From Nemertoderma westbladi (lineage: Eukaryota; Xenacoelomorpha; Nemertodermatida; Nemertodermatidae), in contig JAUCBJ010007806.1 in the NCBI GenBank assembly GCA_032718475.1, forward strand, positions 62,001-126,000: a stretch of DNA of 64,000 nucleotides. Direction: 5' to 3'. The stretch's first letter is position 1. Each line of letters begins with the position of its first letter. A program made the position numbers and the translations under genes. Below the pieces are notes generated by a model. That model was given only the letters and a program-made list of their open reading frames with translations. It was not told where the DNA came from and did no database searches. Shown here in pieces: positions 15,401 to 30,400 of this stretch.

Positions 15401-18400
15401 GTGAAAGTTAGTTATTGTATACGGAATAGACATACAACTGTGAAAGAGAAAAATAGTTATTGCATACGGAATAGCCATACAACTGTGAAAGAGAAAAATA
15501 GTTATTGTATACGGAATAGACATACAACTGTGAAAGAGAAAAATAGTTATTGTATACGGAATAGACATACAACTGTGAAAGAGAAAAATAGTTATTGTAT
15601 ACGGAATAGCCATACAACTGTGAAAGAGAAAAATAGTTATTGTATACGGAATAGCCATACAACTGTGAAAGAGAAAAATAGTTATTGTATACGGAATAGC
15701 CATACAACTGTGAAAGTGAAAGTTAGTTATTGTATACGGAATAGACATACAACTGTGAAAGAGAAAAATAGTTATTGTATACGGAATAGACATACAACTG
15801 TGAAAGAGAAAAATAGTTATTGTATACGGAATAGCCATACAACTGTGAAAGAGAAAAATAGTTATTGTATACGGAATAGCCATACAACTGTGAAAGAGAA
15901 AAATAGTTATTGTATACGGAATAGCCATACAACTGTGAAAGAGAAAAATAGTTATTGTATACGGAATAGCCATACAACTGTGAAAGAGAAAGTTAGTTAT
16001 TGCATACGGAATAGCCATACAACTGTGAAAGAGAAAAATAGTTATTGTATACGGAATAGCCATACAACTGTGAAAGAGAAAGTTATTTATTGTATACGGA
16101 ATAGCCATACAACTGTGAAAGTGAAAGTTAGTTATTGCAAACGGAATAGCCATACAACTGTGAAAGAGAAAAATAGTTATTGTATACGGAATAGACATAC
16201 AACTGTGAAAGAGAAAAATAGTTATTGTATACGGAATAGCCATACAACTGTGAAAGAGAAAAATAGTTATTGTATACGGAATAGCCATACAACTGTGAAA
16301 GAGAAAAATAGTTATTGTATACGGAATAGCCATACAACTGTGAAAGAGAAAAATAGTTATTGTATACGGAATAGCCATACAACTGTGAAAGAGAAAGTTA
16401 GTTATTGCATACGGAATAGCCATACAACTGTGAAAGAGAAAAATAGTTATTGTATACGGAATAGCCATACAACTGTGAAAGAGAAAGTTATTTATTGTAT
16501 ACGGAATAGCCATACAACTGTGAAAGTGAAAGTTAGTTATTGTATACGGAATAGACATACAACTGTGAAAGAGAAAAATAGTTATTGTATACGGAATAGC
16601 CATACAACTGTGAAAGAGAAAGTTATTTATTGTATACGGAATAGCCATACAACTGTGAAAGTGAAAGTTAGTTATTGTATACGGAATAGACATACAACTG
16701 TGAAAGAGAAAAATAGTTATTGCATACGGAATAGCCATACAACTGTGAAAGAGAAAAATAGTTATTGTATACGGAATAGACATACAACTGTGAAAGAGAA
16801 AAATAGTTATTGTATACGGAATAGCCATACAACTGTGAAAGAGAAAAATAGTTATTGTATACGGAATAGCCATACAACTGTGAAAGAGAAAAATAGTTAT
16901 TGTATACGGAATAGCCATACAACTGTGAAAGAGAAAAATAGTTATTGTATACGGAATAGCCATACAACTGTGAAAGAGAAAAATAGTTATTGTATACGGA
17001 ATAGACATACAACTGTGAAAGTGAAAGTTAGTTATTGCATACGGAATAGCCATACAACTGTGAAAGAGAAAAATAGTTATTGTATACGGAATAGACATAC
17101 AACTGTGAAAGTGAAAGTTAGTTATTGCATACGGAATAGCCATACAACTGTGAAAGAGAAAAATAGTTATTGTATACGGAATAGACATACAACTGTGAAA
17201 GAGAAAAATAGTTATTGTATACGGAATAGCCATACAACTGTGAAAGAGAAAAATAGTTATTGTATACGGAATAGCCATACAACTGTGAAAGAGAAAAATA
17301 GTTATTGTATACGGAATAGCCATACAACTGTGAAAGAGAAAAATAGTTATTGTATACGGAATAGCCATACAACTGTGAAAGAGAAAAATAGTTATTGTAT
17401 ACGGAATAGACATACAACTGTGAAAGTGAAAGTTAGTTATTGCATACGGAATAGCCATACAACTGTGAAAGAGAAAAATAGTTATTGTATACGGAATAGA
17501 CATACAACTGTGAAAGTGAAAGTTAGTTATTGCATACGGAATAGCCATACAACTGTGAAAGAGAAAAATAGTTATTGTATACGGAATAGACATACAACTG
17601 TGAAAGTGAAAGTTAGTTATTGCATACGGAATAGCCATACAACTGTGAAAGTGAAAGTTAGTTATTGCATACGGAATAGCCATACAACTGTGAAAGTGAA
17701 AGTTAGTTATTGCATACGGAATAGCCATACAACTGTGAAAGAGAAGGTTAGTTATTGCATACGGAATCGCCTTACAACTGTGAAAGTGAAAGTTAGTTAT
17801 TGCATACGGAATAGCCATACAACTGTGAAAGAGAAAAATAGTTATTGTATACGGAATAGCCATACAACTGTGAAAGAGAAGGTTAGTTATTGCATACGGA
17901 ATAGACATACAACTGTGAAAGAGAAAAATAGTTATTGTATACGGAATAGCCATACAACTGTGAAAGAGAAAAATAGTTATTGTATACGGAATAGACATAC
18001 AACTGTGAAAGAGAAAAATAGTTATTGCATACGGAATAGCCATACAACTGTGAAAGAGAAAGTTATTTATTGTATACGGAATAGCCATACAACTGTGAAA
18101 GAGAAAAATAGTTATTGTATACGGAATAGCCATACAACTGTGAAAGAGAAAAATAGTTATTGTATACGGAATAGACATACAACTGTGAAAGAGAAAAATA
18201 GTTATTGCATACGGAATAGCCATACAACTGTGAAAGAGAAAGTTATTTATTGTATACGGAATAGCCATACAACTGTGAAAGAGAAAAATAGTTATTGTAT
18301 ACGGAATAGACATACAACTGTGAAAGAGAAAAATAGTTATTGTATACGGAATAGACATACAACTGTGAAAGAGAAAAATAGTTATTGCATACGGAATAGA

Positions 18401-20249
18401 CATACAACTGTGAAAGAGAAAGTTATTTATTGTATACGGAATAGCCATACAACTGTGAAAGAGAAAAATAGTTATTGTATACGGAATAGCCATACAACTG
18501 TGAAAGAGAAAAATAGTTATTGTATACGGAATAGCCATACAACTGTGAAAGAGAAAAATAGTTATTGCATACGGAATAGCCATACAACTGTGAAAGAGAA
18601 GGTTAGTTATTGCATACGGAATAGCCATACAACTGTGAAAGAGAAAAATAGTTATTGCATACGGAATAGCCATACAACTGTGAAAGAGAAAAATAGTTAT
18701 TGTATACGGAATAGCCATACAACTGTGAAAGAGAAGGTTAGTTATTGCATACGGAATAGCCATACAACTGTGAAAGAGAAAAATAGTTATTGTATACGGA
18801 ATAGCCATACAACTGTGAAAGAGAAGGTTAGTTATTGCATACGGAATAGACATACAACTGTGAAAGAGAAAAATAGTTATTGCATACGGAATAGACATAC
18901 AACTGTGAAAGAGAAAAATAGTTATTGCATACGGAATAGACATACAACTGTGAAAGAGAAAAATAGTTATTGCATACGGAATAGACATACAACTGTGAAA
19001 GAGAAAAATAGTTATTGCATACGGAATAGACATACAACTGTGAAAGTGAAAAATAGTTATTGTATACGGAATAGCCATACAACTGTGAAAGAGAAAAATA
19101 GTTATTGTATACGGAATAGCCATACAACTGTGAAAGAGAAAAATAGTTATTGCATACGGAATAGCCATACAACTGTGAAAGAGAAGGTTAGTTATTGTAT
19201 ACGGAATAGACATACAACTGTGAAAGAGAAAAATAGTTATTGTATACGGAATAGCCATACAACTGTGAAAGAGAAAAATAGTTATTGTATACGGAATAGA
19301 CATACAACTGTGAAAGAGAAAAATAGTTATTGTATACGGAATAGACATACAACTGTGAAAGAGAAGGTTAGTTATTGCATACGGAATAGCCATACAACTG
19401 TGAAAGTGAAAGTTAGTTATTGCATACGGAATAGCCATACAACTGTGAAAGTGAAAGTTAGTTATTGCATACGGAATAGACATACAACTGTGAAAGAGAA
19501 AAATAGTTATTGTATACGGAATAGCCATACAACTGTGAAAGAGAAAAATAGTTATTGTATACGGAATAGACATACAACTGTGAAAGAGAAAAATAGTTAT
19601 TGTATACGGAATAGCCATACAACTGTGAAAGAGAAGGTTAGTTATTGTATACGGAATAGACATACAACTGTGAAAGAGAAAAATAGTTATTGTATACGGA
19701 ATAGCCATACAACTGTGAAAGAGAAAAATAGTTATTGTATACGGAATAGACATACAACTGTGAAAGAGAAAAATAGTTATTGTATACGGAATAGACATAC
19801 AACTGTGAAAGAGAAAAATAGTTATTGTATACGGAATAGCCATACAACTGTGAAAGAGAAAAATAGTTATTGCATACGGAATAGACATACAACTGTGAAA
19901 GTGAAAAATAGTTATTGCATACGGAATAGCCATACAACTGTGAAAGAGAAAGTTAGTTATTGCATACGGAATAGCCATACAACTGTGAAAGAGAAAAATA
20001 GTTATTGTATACGGAATAGACATACAACTGTGAAAGAGAAAAATAGTTATTGCATACGGAATAGACATACAACTGTGAAAGTGAAAAATAGTTATTGCAT
20101 ACGGAATAGCCATACAACTGTGAAAGAGAAAGTTAGTTATTGCATACGGAATAGCCATACAACTGTGAAAGTGAAAGTTAGTTATTGCATACGGAATAGC
20201 CATACAACTGTGAAAGAGAAAAATAGTTATTGTATACGGAATAGCCATA
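9446..20249. repeat. Satellite sub-block B: 240 consecutive units without a length change
   Basis: The 49-bp markers at 9442 and 20,246 are 10,804 bp apart, exactly 240 x 45 + 4. No 39-, 47- or 49-bp unit lies between them. As a result one forward and one reverse frame stay open for about 10.8 kb. The forward frame reads HTTVKEKNSYCIRNS-like and the reverse frame MAIPYTITIFLFHSC-like 15-residue repeats. Dimer (90-bp) order is clear at about 12.6-12.85 kb and 13.27-13.81 kb. Confidence 0.92.
13270..13810. repeat. 90-bp higher-order repeat (dimer)
   Basis: Units alternate strictly between the form TTGTATAC/AGACAT with a GTGAAAGTT tail and the form TTGCATAC/AGCCAT with a GAGAAAAAT tail, giving a 90-bp period for about six cycles. 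The same alternation occurs at about 12,600-12,850. A related dimer runs at about 31,800-32,160 and 40,330-40,870. Confidence 0.85.
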
Positions 20250-23200
20250 CATACAACTGTGAAAGAGAAAGTTATTTATTGTATACGGAATAGCCATACA
20301 ACTGTGAAAGAGAAAAATAGTTATTGTATACGGAATAGCCATACAACTGTGAAAGAGAAAAATAGTTATTGTATACGGAATAGCCATACAACTGTGAAAG
20401 AGAAAGTTAGTTATTGCATACGGAATAGCCATACAACTGTGAAAGTGAAAGTTAGTTATTGCATACGGAATAGCCATACAACTGTGAAAGAGAAAAATAG
20501 TTATTGTATACGGAATAGACATACAACTGTGAAAGTGAAAAATAGTTATTGTATACGGAATAGCCATACATACAACTGTGAAAGAGAAAGTTATTTATTG
20601 TATACGGAATAGCCATACAACTGTGAAAGAGAAAAATAGTTATTGTATACGGAATAGCCATACAACTGTGAAAGAGAAAAATAGTTATTGTATACGGAAT
20701 AGCCATACAACTGTGAAAGAGAAAAATAGTTATTGCATACGGAATAGCCATACAACTGTGAAAGAGAAGGTTAGTTATTGCATACGGAATAGCCATACAA
20801 CTGTGAAAGAGAAAAATAGTTATTGCATACGGAATAGCCATACAACTGTGAAAGAGAAGGTTAGTTATTGCATACGGAATAGCCATACAACTGTGAAAGA
20901 GAAAAATAGTTATTGTATACGGAATAGCCATACAACTGTGAAAGAGAAGGTTAGTTATTGCATACGGAATAGACATACAACTGTGAAAGAGAAAAATAGT
21001 TATTGTATACGGAATAGCCATACAACTGTGAAAGAGAAAAATAGTTATTGTATACGGAATAGACATACAACTGTGAAAGAGAAAAATAGTTATTGTATAC
21101 GGAATAGACATACAACTGTGAAAGAGAAAAATAGTTATTGCATACGGAATAGACATACAACTGTGAAAGTGAAAAATAGTTATTGTATACGGAATAGCCA
21201 TACAACTGTGAAAGAGAAAAATAGTTATTGTATACGGAATAGCCATACAACTGTGAAAGAGAAAAATAGTTATTGCATACGGAATAGCCATACAACTGTG
21301 AAAGAGAAGGTTAGTTATTGCATACGGAATAGCCATACAACTGTGAAAGAGAAAAATAGTTATTGCATACGGAATAGCCATACAACTGTGAAAGAGAAGG
21401 TTAGTTATTGCATACGGAATAGCCATACAACTGTGAAAGAGAAAAATAGTTATTGTATACGGAATAGCCATACAACTGTGAAAGAGAAGGTTAGTTATTG
21501 TATACGGAATAGACATACAACTGTGAAAGAGAAAAATAGTTATTGTATACGGAATAGCCATACAACTGTGAAAGAGAAAAATAGTTATTGTATACGGAAT
21601 AGACATACAACTGTGAAAGAGAAAAATAGTTATTGTATACGGAATAGACATACAACTGTGAAAGAGAAGGTTAGTTATTGTATACGGAATAGACATACAA
21701 CTGTGAAAGAGAAAAATAGTTATTGTATACGGAATAGCCATACAACTGTGAAAGAGAAAAATAGTTATTGTATACGGAATAGACATACAACTGTGAAAGA
21801 GAAAAATAGTTATTGTATACGGAATAGACATACAACTGTGAAAGAGAAGGTTAGTTATTGTATACGGAATAGACATACAACTGTGAAAGAGAAAAATAGT
21901 TATTGCATACGGAATAGACATACAACTGTGAAAGAGAAAAATAGTTATTGTATACGGAATAGCCATACAACTGTGAAAGAGAAAAATAGTTATTGTATAC
22001 GGAATAGACATACAACTGTGAAAGAGAAAAATAGTTATTGTATACGGAATAGACATACAACTGTGAAAGAGAAAAATAGTTATTGTATACGGAATAGACA
22101 TACAACTGTGAAAGAGAAAAATAGTTATTGTATACGGAATAGCCATACAACTGTGAAAGAGAAGGTTAGTTATTGCATACGGAATAGACATACAACTGTG
22201 AAAGAGAAGGTTAGTTATTGCATACGGAATAGACATACAACTGTGAAAGAGAAAAATAGTTATTGCATACGGAATAGACATACAACTGTGAAAGAGAAAA
22301 ATAGTTATTGTATACGGAATAGACATACAACTGTGAAAGAGAAAAATAGTTATTGTATACGGAATAGCCATACAACTGTGAAAGAGAAGGTTAGTTATTG
22401 CATACGGAATAGACATACAACTGTGAAAGAGAAAAATAGTTATTGTATACGGAATAGCCATACAACTGTGAAAGAGAAAAATAGTTATTGTATACGGAAT
22501 AGACATACAACTGTGAAAGAGAAAAATAGTTATTGCATACGGAATAGCCATACAACTGTGAAAGAGAAAAATAGTTATTGTATACGGAATAGCCATACAA
22601 CTGTGAAAGAGAAAAATAGTTATTGTATACGGAATAGCCATACAACTGTGAAAGAGAAGGTTAGTTATTGTATACGGAATAGACATACAACTGTGAAAGA
22701 GAAAAATAGTTATTGTATACGGAATAGCCATACAACTGTGAAAGAGAAGGTTAGTTATTGCATACGGAATAGCCATACAACTGTGAAAGTGAAAGTTAGT
22801 TATTGTATACGGAATAGACATACAACTGTGAAAGAGAAAAATAGTTATTGTATACGGAATAGCCATACAACTGTGAAAGAGAAAAATAGTTATTGTATAC
22901 GGAATAGCCATACAACTGTGAAAGAGAAAAATAGTTATTGCATACGGAATAGCCATACAACTGTGAAAGAGAAGGTTAGTTATTGCATACGGAATAGACA
23001 TACAACTGTGAAAGAGAAAAATAGTTATTGCATACGGAATAGACATACAACTGTGAAAGAGAAAAATAGTTATTGCATACGGAATAGCCATACAACCTTG
23101 AAAGTGAAAGTTAGTTATTGCATACGGAATAGCCATACAACCTTGAAAGTGAAAGTTAGTTATTGCATACGGAATAGCCATACAACTGTGAAAGAGAAAA

Positions 23201-23789
23201 ATAGTTATTGTATACGGAATAGCCATACAACTGTGAAAGAGAAAAATAGTTATTGCATACGGAATAGCCATACAACTGTGAAAGAGAAGGTTAGTTATTG
23301 CATACGGAATAGACATACAACTGTGAAAGAGAAAAATAGTTATTGCATACGGAATAGACATACAACTGTGAAAGAGAAAAATAGTTATTGTATACGGAAT
23401 AGACATACAACTGTGAAAGAGAAAAATAGTTATTGTATACGGAATAGACATACAACTGTGAAAGAGAAAAATAGTTATTGTATACGGAATAGCCATACAA
23501 CTGTGAAAGAGAAGGTTAGTTATTGCATACGGAATAGACATACAACTGTGAAAGAGAAAAATAGTTATTGCATACGGAATAGACATACAACTGTGAAAGT
23601 GAAAAATAGTTATTGTATACGGAATAGACATACAACTGTGAAAGAGAAAAATAGTTATTGTATACGGAATAGCCATACAACTGTGAAAGAGAAAGTTAGT
23701 TATTGCATACGGAATCGCCTTACAACTGTGAAAGTGAAAGTTAGTTATTGCATACGGAATAGCCATACAACTGTGAAAGTGAAAGTTAG

Positions 23790-26300
23790 TTATTGCATAC
23801 GGAATAGCCATACAACTGTGAAAGAGAAGGTTAGTTATTGCATACGGAATAGCCATACAACTGTGAAAGAGAAGGTTAGTTATTGCATACGGAATAGACA
23901 TACAACTGTGAAAGAGAAGGTTAGTTATTGCATACGGAATAGACATACAACTGTGAAAGAGAAAAATAGTTATTGCATACGGAATAGACATACAACTGTG
24001 AAAGTGAAAAATAGTTATTGCATACGGAATAGACATACAACTGTGAAAGTGAAAAATAGTTATTGTATACGGAATAGCCATACAACTGTGAAAGAGAAGG
24101 TTAGTTATTGCATAGGGAATAGCCATACAACTGTGAAAGAGAAAAATAGTTATTGTATACGGAATAGCCATACAACTGTGAAAGAGAAAAATAGTTATTG
24201 CATACGGAATAGACATACAACTGTGAAAGAGAAGGTTAGTTATTGCATACGGAATAGACATACAACTGTGAAAGTGAAAAATAGTTATTGTATACGGAAT
24301 AGCCATACAACTGTGAAAGAGAAAAATAGTTATTGCATACGGAATAGACATACAACTGTGAAAGAGAAGGTTAGTTATTGCATACGGAATAGACATACAA
24401 CTGTGAAAGTGAAAAATAGTTATTGTATACGGAATAGCCATACAACTGTGAAAGAGAAAAATAGTTATTGCATACGGAATAGACATACAACTGTGAAAGA
24501 GAAAAATAGTTATTGTATACGGAATAGCCATACAACTGTGAAAGAGAAAAATAGTTATTGCATACGGAATAGACATACAACTGTGAAAGAGAAAAATAGT
24601 TATTGCATACGGAATAGCCATACAACTGTGAAAGTGAAAGTTAGTTATTGCATACGGAATAGCCATACAACTGTGAAAGAGAAGGTTAGTTATTGCATAC
24701 GGAATAGCCATACAACTGTGAAAGAGAAGGTTAGTTATTGCATACGGAATAGACATACAACTGTGAAAGAGAAGGTTAGTTATTGCATACGGAATAGACA
24801 TACAACTGTGAAAGAGAAAAATAGTTATTGCATACGGAATAGACATACAACTGTGAAAGTGAAAAATAGTTATTGCATACGGAATAGACATACAACTGTG
24901 AAAGTGAAAAATAGTTATTGTATACGGAATAGCCATACAACTGTGAAAGAGAAGGTTAGTTATTGCATAGGGAATAGCCATACAACTGTGAAAGAGAAAA
25001 ATAGTTATTGTATACGGAATAGCCATACAACTGTGAAAGAGAAAAATAGTTATTGCATACGGAATAGACATACAACTGTGAAAGAGAAGGTTAGTTATTG
25101 CATACGGAATAGACATACAACTGTGAAAGTGAAAAATAGTTATTGTATACGGAATAGCCATACAACTGTGAAAGAGAAAAATAGTTATTGCATACGGAAT
25201 AGACATACAACTGTGAAAGAGAAGGTTAGTTATTGCATACGGAATAGACATACAACTGTGAAAGTGAAAAATAGTTATTGTATACGGAATAGCCATACAA
25301 CTGTGAAAGAGAAAAATAGTTATTGCATACGGAATAGCCATACAACTGTGAAAGAGAAAAATAGTTATTGTATACGGAATAGCCATACAACTGTGAAAGA
25401 GAAAAATAGTTATTGCATACGGAATAGACATACAACTGTGAAAGAGAAAAATAGTTATTGCATACGGAATAGCCATACAACTGTGAAAGTTAGTTATTGC
25501 ATACGGAATAGCCATACAACTGTGAAAGAGAAGGTTAGTTATTGCATACGGAATAGCCATACAACTGTGAAAGAGAAGGTTAGTTATTGCATACGGAATA
25601 GACATACAACTGTGAAAGAGAAGGTTAGTTATTGCATACGGAATAGACATACAACTGTGAAAGAGAAAAATAGTTATTGCATACGGAATAGACATACAAC
25701 TGTGAAAGTGAAAAATAGTTATTGCATACGGAATAGACATACAACTGTGAAAGTGAAAAATAGTTATTGTATACGGAATAGCCATACAACTGTGAAAGAG
25801 AAGGTTAGTTATTGCATAGGGAATAGCCATACAACTGTGAAAGAGAAAAATAGTTATTGTATACGGAATAGCCATACAACTGTGAAAGAGAAAAATAGTT
25901 ATTGCATACGGAATAGACATACAACTGTGAAAGAGAAGGTTAGTTATTGCATACGGAATAGACATACAACTGTGAAAGTGAAAAATAGTTATTGTATACG
26001 GAATAGCCATACAACTGTGAAAGAGAAAAATAGTTATTGCATACGGAATAGACATACAACTGTGAAAGAGAAGGTTAGTTATTGCATACGGAATAGACAT
26101 ACAACTGTGAAAGTGAAAAATAGTTATTGTATACGGAATAGCCATACAACTGTGAAAGAGAAAAATAGTTATTGCATACGGAATAGACATACAACTGTGA
26201 AAGAGAAAAATAGTTATTGTATACGGAATAGCCATACAACTGTGAAAGAGAAAAATAGTTATTGCATACGGAATAGACATACAACTGTGAAAGAGAAGGT
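23790..26300. repeat. 855-bp higher-order repeat (19 units), three copies
   Basis: The private CATAGGGAAT variant (C to G in CATACGG) appears only at 24,111, 24,966 and 25,815. The first spacing is 855 bp (19 x 45). The second is 849 bp because the 39-bp unit near 25,485 lies in that copy. The order of unit types around each marker is the same over almost the whole 19-unit block. Confidence 0.9.
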
Positions 26301-26429
26301 TAGTTATTGCATACGGAATAGACATACAACTGTGAAAGTGAAAAATAGTTATTGTATACGGAATAGCCATACAACTGTGAAAGAGAAAAATAGTTATTGT
26401 ATACGGAATAGCCATACAACTGTGAAAGT

Positions 26430-27420
26430 GAAAGTTAGTTATTGTATACGGAATAGACATACAACTGTGAAAGAGAAAAATAGTTATTGCATACGGAATA
26501 GACATACAACTGTGAAAGAGAAAAATAGTTATTGTATACGGAATAGCCATACAACTGTGAAAGAGAAAAATAGTTATTGTATACGGAATAGCCATACAAC
26601 TGTGAAAGTGAAAGTTAGTTATTGCATACGGAATAGACATACAACTGTGAAAGAGAAAAATAGTTATTGCATACGGAATAGACATACAACTGTGAAAGAG
26701 AAAAATAGTTATTGTATACGGAATAGCCATACAACTGTGAAAGAGAAAAATAGTTATTGTATACGGAATAGCCATACAACTGTGAAAGAGAAAAATAGTT
26801 ATTGTATACGGAATAGACATACAACTGTGAAAGAGAAAAATAGTTATTGCATACGGAATAGACATACAACTGTGAAAGAGAAAAATAGTTATTGTATACG
26901 GAATAGCCATACAACTGTGAAAGAGAAAAATAGTTATTGTATACGGAATAGCCATACAACTGTGAAAGTGAAAGTTAGTTATTGCATACGGAATAGACAT
27001 ACAACTGTGAAAGAGAAAAATAGTTATTGCATACGGAATAGACATACAACTGTGAAAGAGAAAAATAGTTATTGTATACGGAATAGCCATACAACTGTGA
27101 AAGAGAAAAATAGTTATTGTATACGGAATAGCCATACAACTGTGAAAGAGAAAAATAGTTATTGTATACGGAATAGACATACAACTGTGAAAGAGAAAAA
27201 TAGTTATTGCATACGGAATAGACATACAACTGTGAAAGAGAAAAATAGTTATTGTATACGGAATAGCCATACAACTGTGAAAGAGAAAAATAGTTATTGT
27301 ATACGGAATAGCCATACAACTGTGAAAGTGAAAGTTAGTTATTGCATACGGAATAGACATACAACTGTGAAAGAGAAAAATAGTTATTGCATACGGAATA
27401 GACATACAACTGTGAAAGAG
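26430..27420. repeat. 360-bp higher-order repeat (8 units)
   Basis: The stretches 26,615-26,959 and 26,975-27,319 have the same sequence of unit types, offset by 360 bp. Within each, AGACAT pairs alternate with AGCCAT pairs. Part of a further copy is visible on either side. Confidence 0.85.
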
Positions 27421-30400
27421 AAGGTTAGTTATTGCATACGGAATAGACATACAACTGTGAAAGAGAAAAATAGTTATTGCATACGGAATAGACATACAAC
27501 TGTGAAAGAGAAAAATAGTTATTGCATACGGAATAGACATACAACTGTGAAAGAGAAAAATAGTTATTGTATACGGAATAGACATACAACTGTGAAAGAG
27601 AAGGTTAGTTATTGCATACGGAATAGACATACAACTGTGAAAGAGAAAGTTAGTTATTGCATACGGAATAGACATACAACTGTGAAAGAGAAAAATAGTT
27701 ATTGTATACGGAATAGACATACAACTGTGAAAGTGAAAGTTAGTTATTGCATACGGAATAGTCATACAACTGTGAAAGAGAAGGTTAGTTATTGCATACG
27801 GAATAGACATACAACTGTGAAAGAGAAAAATAGTTATTGCATACGGAATAGACATACAACTGTGAAAGAGAAAAATAGTTATTGCATACGGAATAGACAT
27901 ACAACTGTGAAAGAGAAAAATAGTTATTGTATACGGAATAGCCATACAACTGTGAAAGTGAAAGTTAGTTATTGCATACGGAATAGCCATACAACTGTGA
28001 AAGTGAAAGTTAGTTATTGCATACGGAATAGACATACAACTGTGAAAGAGAAAAATAGTTATTGCATACGGAATAGACATACAACTGTGAAAGAGAAGGT
28101 TAGTTATTGCATACGGAATAGACATACAACTGTGAAAGAGAAAAATAGTTATTGCATACGGAATAGACATACAACTGTGAAAGAGAAAAATAGTTATTGC
28201 ATACGGAATAGACATACAACTGTGAAAGAGAAAAATAGTTATTGTATACGGAATAGACATACAACTGTGAAAGAGAAGGTTAGTTATTGCATACGGAATA
28301 GACATACAACTGTGAAAGAGAAAAATAGTTATTGCATACGGAATAGACATACAACTGTGAAAGAGAAAAATAGTTATTGTATACGGAATAGACATACAAC
28401 TGTGAAAGTGAAAGTTAGTTATTGTATACGGAATAGCCATACAACTGTGAAAGTGAAAGTTAGTTATTGCATACGGAATAGACATACAACTGTGAAAGAG
28501 AAAAATAGTTATTGCATACGGAATAGACATACAACTGTGAAAGTGAAAGTTAGTTATTGCATACGGAATAGACATACAACTGTGAAAGAGAAAAATAGTT
28601 ATTGTATACGGAATAGCCATACAACTGTGAAAGTGAAAGTTAGTTATTGCATACGGAATAGACATACAACTGTGAAAGAGAAAAATAGTTATTGTATACG
28701 GAATAGCCATACAACTGTGAAAGTGAAAGTTAGTTATTGCATACGGAATAGACATACAACTGTGAAAGAGAAAAATAGTTATTGCATACGGAATAGACAT
28801 ACAACTGTGAAAGTGAAAGTTAGTTATTGCATACGGAATAGACATACAACTGTGAAAGAGAAAAATAGTTATTGCATACGGAATAGCCATACAACTGTGA
28901 AAGAGAAAAATAGTTATTGTATACGGAATAGACATACAACTGTGAAAGAGAAAAATAGTTATTGCATACGGAATAGACATACAACTGTGAAAGAGAAAAA
29001 TAGTTATTGTATACGGAATAGACATACAACTGTGAAAGAGAAAAATAGTTATTGCATACGGAATAGACATACAACTGTGAAAGAGAAAAATAGTTATTGC
29101 ATACGGAATAGACATACAACTGTGAAAGAGAAAAATAGTTATTGTATACGGAATAGACATACAACTGTGAAAGAGAAAAATAGTTATTGCATACGGAATA
29201 GACATACAACTGTGAAAGAGAAAAATAGTTATTGTATACGGAATAGCCATACAACTGTGAAAGAGAAGAATAGTTATTGCATACGGAATAGACATACAAC
29301 TGTGAAAGAGAAAAATAGTTATTGTATACGGAATAGACATACAACTGTGAAAGTGAAAGTTAGTTATTGCATACGGAATAGACATACAACTGTGAAAGAG
29401 AAAAATAGTTATTGCATACGGAATAGACATACAACTGTGAAAGAGAAAAATAGTTATTGTATACGGAATAGCCATACAACTGTGAAAGTGAAAGTTAGTT
29501 ATTGCATACGGAATAGACATACAACTGTGAAAGAGAAAAATAGTTATTGTATACGGAATAGCCATACAACTGTGAAAGTGAAAGTTAGTTATTGCATACG
29601 GAATAGACATACAACTGTGAAAGAGAAAAATAGTTATTGCATACGGAATAGACATACAACTGTGAAAGTGAAAGTTAGTTATTGCATACGGAATAGACAT
29701 ACAACTGTGAAAGAGAAAAATAGTTATTGCATACGGAATAGACATACAACTGTGAAAGAGAAAAATAGTTATTGCATACGGAATAGACATACAACTGTGA
29801 AAGAGAAAAATAGTTATTGCATACGGAATAGACATACAACTGTGAAAGAGAAAAATAGTTATTGTATACGGAATAGACATACAACTGTGAAAGAGAAAAA
29901 TAGTTATTGTATACGGAATAGCCATACAACTGTGAAAGAGAAGAATAGTTATTGCATACGGAATAGACATACAACTGTGAAAGAGAAAGTTAGTTATTGC
30001 ATACGGAATAGCCATACAACTGTGAAAGTGAAAGTTAGTTATTGCATACGGAATAGCCATACAACTGTGAAAGTGAAAGTTAGTTATTGTATACGGAATA
30101 GACATACAACTGTGAAAGAGAAAAATAGTTATTGTATACGGAATAGACATACAACTGTGAAAGAGAAGAATAGTTATTGCATACGGAATAGACATACAAC
30201 TGTGAAAGAGAAAGTTAGTTATTGCATACGGAATAGCCATACAACTGTGAAAGTGAAAGTTAGTTATTGCATACGGAATAGCCATACAACTGTGAAAGTG
30301 AAAGTTAGTTATTGTATACGGAATAGACATACAACTGTGAAAGAGAAAAATAGTTATTGTATACGGAATAGACATACAACTGTGAAAGAGAAAAATAGTT

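Noticed and set aside
9419-20293. Giant open frames of about 3,600 codons on both strands (and similar ones at 20.4-30.5 kb and elsewhere)
   Set aside because: They follow from a stop-free 45-bp unit. Forward frames begin at GTG, not ATG. Variable sites change amino acids in both frames, and the frequency of stop-creating changes is what chance predicts.
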